Shown here: piece after piece, positions 61,061-64,000 of the stretch
Position numbering within the stretch: position 1 is the stretch's first letter
Layout of the letters: each line of letters begins with the position of its first letter
Assembly: GCA_003141895.1 (NCBI GenBank)
Contig: PLNT01000007.1
Span: 101,783 to 165,782, forward strand
Direction: 5' to 3'
Origin: Bacteroidales bacterium
GTDB taxonomy: Bacteria > Bacteroidota > Bacteroidia > Bacteroidales > VadinHA17
Length of the DNA stretch: 64,000 nucleotides
Made by a program: the position numbers and the translations under genes
The notes under the pieces: generated by a model
Told to the model about the DNA's origin: nothing
Seen by the model: only the letters and a program-made list of their open reading frames with translations
Database searches by the model: none

Positions 61061-61537
61061 AAAAGTGGTAGAGTTGGCGATTTGCTGATGAGGATATTTC
61101 CAAATTTAAGTTGAAAGCTTTTCTTGAACGCTGTTCTGGCCCTGTGGAGATCCCTCACTTCGTTCGGGATGACAATTGTTGTGGTTTAATTAATGGGGAA
61201 GAGTTGGCGATTTGCTGAGCAAATCGCCAACTCTTCCCCATTTCCCATCACAATTACCTGTCATCCTGAGCGATAGCGAAGGATCTCCCCGTGCATCTAC
61301 TAAAAAAAGGACCTAGCATGTCTATGTCCCTACTTAAATATAAATCACCTTAAATTCTACACTTTCTCTCCTTTTACCCCCTTTCTTATTTCCCCCAGGG
61401 GGGAAATGGTGGATTCACTCCTTCCCCCTTGGGGGAAGGTTGAGAAGGGGGTAATCAGACTCAAATATATCATAACGAAGCTTATAAAAAAAGGGACGTA
61501 AAATGCTACGTCCCTAATGAATATAAATCACAATATC
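61061..61537. repeat. Gene-free stretch packed with nested inverted repeats
   Basis: No gene is visible. GAGTTGGCGATTTGCTGA occurs at 61071 and again at 61201. Outer arms GGAGATCCCTCACTTCG (61147 on) and AGCGAAGGATCTCC (to about 61289) are imperfect complements. They enclose a 51-bp near-perfect hairpin (61192-61242) of 25-bp arms with a 1-base loop. A GC-rich paired repeat follows at 61376-61454, then a terminator at 61486-61515. Confidence 0.8.
61486..61515 (-). terminator. Intrinsic terminator of the response-regulator gene
   Basis: Read on the minus strand, AGGGACGTA, loop GCATTT, then TACGTCCCT and a run of seven T. It lies 22 bp after the response-regulator stop. The stem belongs to the GTAGGG palindrome family, here doubling as a terminator. 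Confidence 0.65.
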
Positions 61538-61924
61538 CTATTCCCTCTCAAACAATTCACCTATTGCGACATTCAGGTTATCAATGAGATTATTATCCTT
61601 AATGATGTAGTCATCAATGCCTTTCCGTGCAAGCTCAAGAACAATTTCTCCTTTATCCTGACCTGATAACATTATTACAGGAGTTTCAGGTTTCAATTCC
61701 TTTATTTTATCGAAGACTTCCATTCCATTCATGACCTTATGATCCTTATTGACAAAAAAGTAGTCAAGGATTATCAGATCTGGGTTTTTATTCAATGCAC
61801 TGATACAATCTTCTCCAAATCCGAAAGCTTCAATTCGGTAACCTTCAGACGTAAATCTCTTAACAACCAGCATGTTAATAAAGGGATCATCGTCAACGAT
61901 AAAAATAAGCTTCTGAGTATTCAT
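61538..61924 (-). CDS. Single-domain response regulator (CheY-like)
   Basis: Receiver domain of 128 residues with no output domain. KLIFIVDDDPFINMLVVKRF supplies the acidic pocket (Asp 11-13), the phospho-acceptor is Asp 54 in LIILDYFFVNKD, and PVIMLSGQDKGE and IDDYIIKDNN carry the conserved Ser and Lys. No histidine kinase is adjacent, so it is an orphan. A TAACTTTG box (61948-61955, minus strand) 24 bp upstream may be its promoter, and a clear terminator follows. It probably acts by protein-protein contact. Confidence 0.92.
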   Translation of the reverse strand: MNTQKLIFIVDDDPFINMLVVKRFTSEGYRIEAFGFGEDCISALNKNPDLIILDYFFVNKDHKVMNGMEVFDKIKELKPETPVIMLSGQDKGEIVLELARKGIDDYIIKDNNLIDNLNVAIGELFERE

Positions 61925-61947
61925 TGATGGGTAATATGATATTTACA

Positions 61948-61955
61948 AAGTTAAA
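61948..61955 (-). promoter_or_regulatory. Candidate -7 promoter element
   Basis: TAACTTTG on the minus strand fits TAnnTTTG, 24 bp upstream of the response-regulator ATG. No matching -33 box is seen. Confidence 0.35.
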
Positions 61956-61989
61956 ATAAAAAACTAGATCAGACAGATTAAATTTCTGA

Positions 61990-63270
61990 TCACATTGAAA
62001 ACAGAGGGTACGATGACATCATTTTAATAACCTTCTCTCCTACTCTTGCTATAACAGTTTCATTTTCAATATTTGAAATAACCTCATCAATAAGTTCCAC
62101 AATTAACCCCATGTGTTCTTCTTTAAGTCCCCTTGTAGTTATAGCGGGTGTCCCAACCCTTAATCCTGAAGTCAGAAATGGAGATCGGCTGTCAAAAGGT
62201 ACCATATTTTTGTTAACAGTAATATGCGATAAAACCAGTGTATTTTCAACCTTTTTCCCTGAGATTTCCGGAAATTTTGTTCTCAGATCTATAAGCATAA
62301 GATGATTATCAGTACCGTCAGAAACGACTTTGTAACCCTTATCCATAAAGGCTTTTGCCATAACCACAGCATTTTTCTTAACCCTCGACTGATATTCGTT
62401 GAATTCAGGCGAGAGCGCCTCACTGAATGAAACGGCTTTTGATGCAATAACATGCTCAAGCGGGCCGCCCTGAATTCCGGGAAATACGGCAGAGTTCAAA
62501 AGAGCTGACATCATTTTTATTTCACCTTTTGGAGTTTTAATACCCCATGGATTAACAAAATCCTTACCCATCAGTATGATTCCACCTCTTGGTCCGCGAA
62601 GCGTTTTATGAGTAGTTGAAGTAACCACATGAGCATATTTCAGCGGATTATTGAGTAACCTGGCTGCAATTAAACCGGCAGGATGTGCCATGTCAATCAT
62701 CAGAATAGCCCCGATCATGTCAGCAATTTTCCTCATCCGCTCATAATCCCATTCACGTGAATAAGCTGAAGCACCACCAACGATCAACTTTGGTTTCTCC
62801 TGCAGAGCGATCTTTTCCATCATATCATAATCAACCAATCCGTCATCCTCTTTAACACTGTAAGCTACAGGTCTGTATAAGATGCCTGACGAGTTTACAG
62901 GAGACCCGTGAGAGAGATGTCCTCCATGCGCAAGATTCAACCCCATGAATGTATCGCCTGGTTTCAGCACTGTCATAAAAACGGCCATATTAGCCTGAGC
63001 ACCGGAATGTGGCTGAACATTCGCATATTCAGCATCAAAAAGCTTTTTAAGCCTGTCAATGGCAATTTGTTCTGACTGGTCAACAATCTCGCAACCCCCA
63101 TAATATCTATTTCCCGGATATCCTTCTGCATATTTATTTGTCATTACTGATCCCATAGCTTCAAGTACCTGCGGACTTACAAAATTTTCTGAAGCAATCA
63201 GCTCAATACCATTTATCTCACGTTGCCGTTCTTTTTCAATAAGGTCAAAAATTAAAGCATCTCTTTTCAT
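61990..63270 (-). CDS. glyA: Serine hydroxymethyltransferase
   Basis: PLP enzyme interconverting serine plus tetrahydrofolate and glycine plus methylene-tetrahydrofolate, the main one-carbon source. The 426-residue product shows [60 protein letters not shown] and the PLP-lysine motif [15 protein letters not shown] (Lys about 222). The length is standard. It starts 21 bp downstream of the ClC channel stop on the same strand, so the two are probably co-transcribed. Confidence 0.97.
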   Translation of the reverse strand: MKRDALIFDLIEKERQREINGIELIASENFVSPQVLEAMGSVMTNKYAEGYPGNRYYGGCEIVDQSEQIAIDRLKKLFDAEYANVQPHSGAQANMAVFMTVLKPGDTFMGLNLAHGGHLSHGSPVNSSGILYRPVAYSVKEDDGLVDYDMMEKIALQEKPKLIVGGASAYSREWDYERMRKIADMIGAILMIDMAHPAGLIAARLLNNPLKYAHVVTSTTHKTLRGPRGGIILMGKDFVNPWGIKTPKGEIKMMSALLNSAVFPGIQGGPLEHVIASKAVSFSEALSPEFNEYQSRVKKNAVVMAKAFMDKGYKVVSDGTDNHLMLIDLRTKFPEISGKKVENTLVLSHITVNKNMVPFDSRSPFLTSGLRVGTPAITTRGLKEEHMGLIVELIDEVISNIENETVIARVGEKVIKMMSSYPLFSM

Positions 63271-63291
63271 ATAATATTATTTTTAAAACAT

Positions 63292-64000
63292 TTATTCTTC
63301 TGAAAATTCAACCAGCATTTCGCGGTATGTTGAAAAAATCCTTGATTTGGAGATAAAACCAACATAATATCCCTTATCAAGAACAGGTAAATTCCATGCT
63401 CCCGTATTTCTGAAGGCTTCCATTACAGATTCGATATTTTCCTTTTTATCTATATACGAAGGCGGAATCGTCATCAGATCCCTGACAAGTGTAGTATCAT
63501 ATAGTTCCTGCTTAAACATAATCTCCCTTACATCATCAAGATAAACCACTCCTTCCAGTATATTAAATTCGTCCACTACCGGAAAAATATTCCTTTTTGA
63601 CCTGGTTATCACATTCACCAGCCTTTTCAGGCTATCTGACGGTTTAACACTTAAAAGATCTGTTTCAATTTCTTTTCTCCAGTTCATCCTCATTAAGACA
63701 GCCTTATCTTTATCGTGGGTTATCAGATCGCCTTGCTTTGCGAGTTGAACATGATAAATTGAATGTTTTTCAAAACTTCGGGTAGTGATAAATGCTGCTG
63801 TAGAGGTAATTATAAGCGGAATAAGAAGGTTATACCCTCCAGTTATTTCTGCTATCAGGAAAATGGCGGTAAGAGGCGCATGCATAACTCCTGCCATCAT
63901 ACCGGCCATTCCGACAAGAACAAACCTGTTATCAGGAAGGTCAATATGAACGAATTTTTTTAATATGCTGGCAACAAGATATCCGTTTATACCTCCTAAA
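63292..64000 (-). CDS. ClC-family chloride channel with CBS domains (N-terminal part beyond the window)
   Basis: C-terminal 235 residues or so of a ClC chloride channel or chloride/proton antiporter; the frame is open to the window edge and the start lies outside. The membrane part includes FVLVGMAGMMAGVMHAPLTA, with the ClC helix motif HAPLTAIFLIAEITGGYNLL. It is followed by a cytoplasmic CBS pair (SVKPSDSLKRLVNVITRSKR, FPVVDEFNILEGVVYLDD; SYIDKKENIESVMEAF, LPVLDKGYYVGFISKSRIF) that usually senses nucleotides. glyA starts 21 bp downstream. The part N-terminal to the window edge would contain the remaining ion-coordinating motifs. Confidence 0.9.
   Translation of the reverse strand, partial: LGGINGYLVASILKKFVHIDLPDNRFVLVGMAGMMAGVMHAPLTAIFLIAEITGGYNLLIPLIITSTAAFITTRSFEKHSIYHVQLAKQGDLITHDKDKAVLMRMNWRKEIETDLLSVKPSDSLKRLVNVITRSKRNIFPVVDEFNILEGVVYLDDVREIMFKQELYDTTLVRDLMTIPPSYIDKKENIESVMEAFRNTGAWNLPVLDKGYYVGFISKSRIFSTYREMLVEFSEE

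Noticed and set aside
61061-61537. CRISPR array or small-RNA gene in the repeat-rich gap
   Set aside because: The repeats are palindromic and belong to dispersed families; there are no regularly spaced direct repeats with unique spacers.
1-64000. tRNA or rRNA genes
   Set aside because: No cloverleaf, TTCGANNC loop with CCA-proximal stem, or rRNA-like segment was recognised in any gap; a covariance search would be decisive.

Overview
The window looks like a chromosomal segment of a Bacteroidota bacterium, probably Bacteroidales or a close relative. Support comes from the gene content: an OMP_b-brl_3-type outer-membrane receptor, a membrane-bound LytTR regulator, DUF4097, DUF5063, DUF1987 and DUF2795 proteins, an FAD/4Fe-4S dehydrogenase fusion, TamB and OstA-like envelope proteins, and a dapB-lepB pair. 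The DNA is moderately AT-rich, few starts have a Shine-Dalgarno sequence, and several promoter candidates carry the TAnnTTTG -7 box of this phylum. The genes are mainly housekeeping and envelope genes. I see no phage, complete insertion sequence, CRISPR array, rRNA or tRNA.

Layout. 1-4.3 kb: signal peptidase I (cut by the window edge) and dapB on the minus strand, a secreted amidohydrolase and a YkgJ-type Cys-cluster protein. 4.5-9.4 kb: trmD, ornithine aminotransferase, a lipoprotein M28 peptidase with PDZ domain and a conserved membrane protein. 9.5-12.9 kb: ECF sigma factor, a probable membrane anti-sigma partner and two paralogous secreted DUF4097 proteins. 13.1-16.6 kb (minus): isoaspartyl peptidase and mutS2. 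16.9-19.6 kb: a second M28 peptidase and an unknown exported protein. 19.8-24.3 kb (minus): DUF5063, 3'-5' exonuclease, RlmI-like rRNA methyltransferase and Tex, an RNA-centred cluster. 24.6-32.2 kb: small accessory genes, a serine hydrolase, a broken PPOX-fold gene, and a LytTR regulator followed by an outer-membrane receptor. 32.4-40 kb: alcohol dehydrogenase, D-lactate-dehydrogenase-like fusion, DUF4434 protein and RecQ. 40.3-48 kb: guaB, then three SurA-like chaperones and an LptA/OstA-like protein. 48-55.1 kb: DUF2795, cobalamin adenosyltransferase, ABC ATPase, methyltransferase, recG, J-domain protein, DUF1987 and tsaD. 55.4-64 kb: tamB, tonB, a single-domain response regulator, glyA and a CBS-containing ClC channel (cut by the window edge).

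The most unusual content is between the genes. Nearly every longer gap holds dispersed inverted repeats of several families: GC-rich runs around CTTTAGGGG, GTAGGG palindromes, TTGCGA/GCAAT arms, GATCCCT/GGATGACA arms, and CTTTGTGG or ACTCCGTGG word repeats. Some are nested in others. The clearest case is an 82-bp MITE-like element with 16-bp terminal inverted repeats and a 9-bp target duplication, sitting inside a GC-rich repeat at 19.65-19.75 kb. Other points of interest are decapeptide repeats inside the OstA-like protein, a trmD 3' end made of intergenic-type repeat, and a nested hairpin directly upstream of the outer-membrane receptor.

No wholly new system is demonstrated. The best candidates for new biology are the sigma/anti-sigma/DUF4097 operon, the LytTR-receptor pair, the DUF5063-exonuclease-Tex cluster and the nested repeat elements. 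All names are assigned from sequence motifs and memory of families, without database searches.
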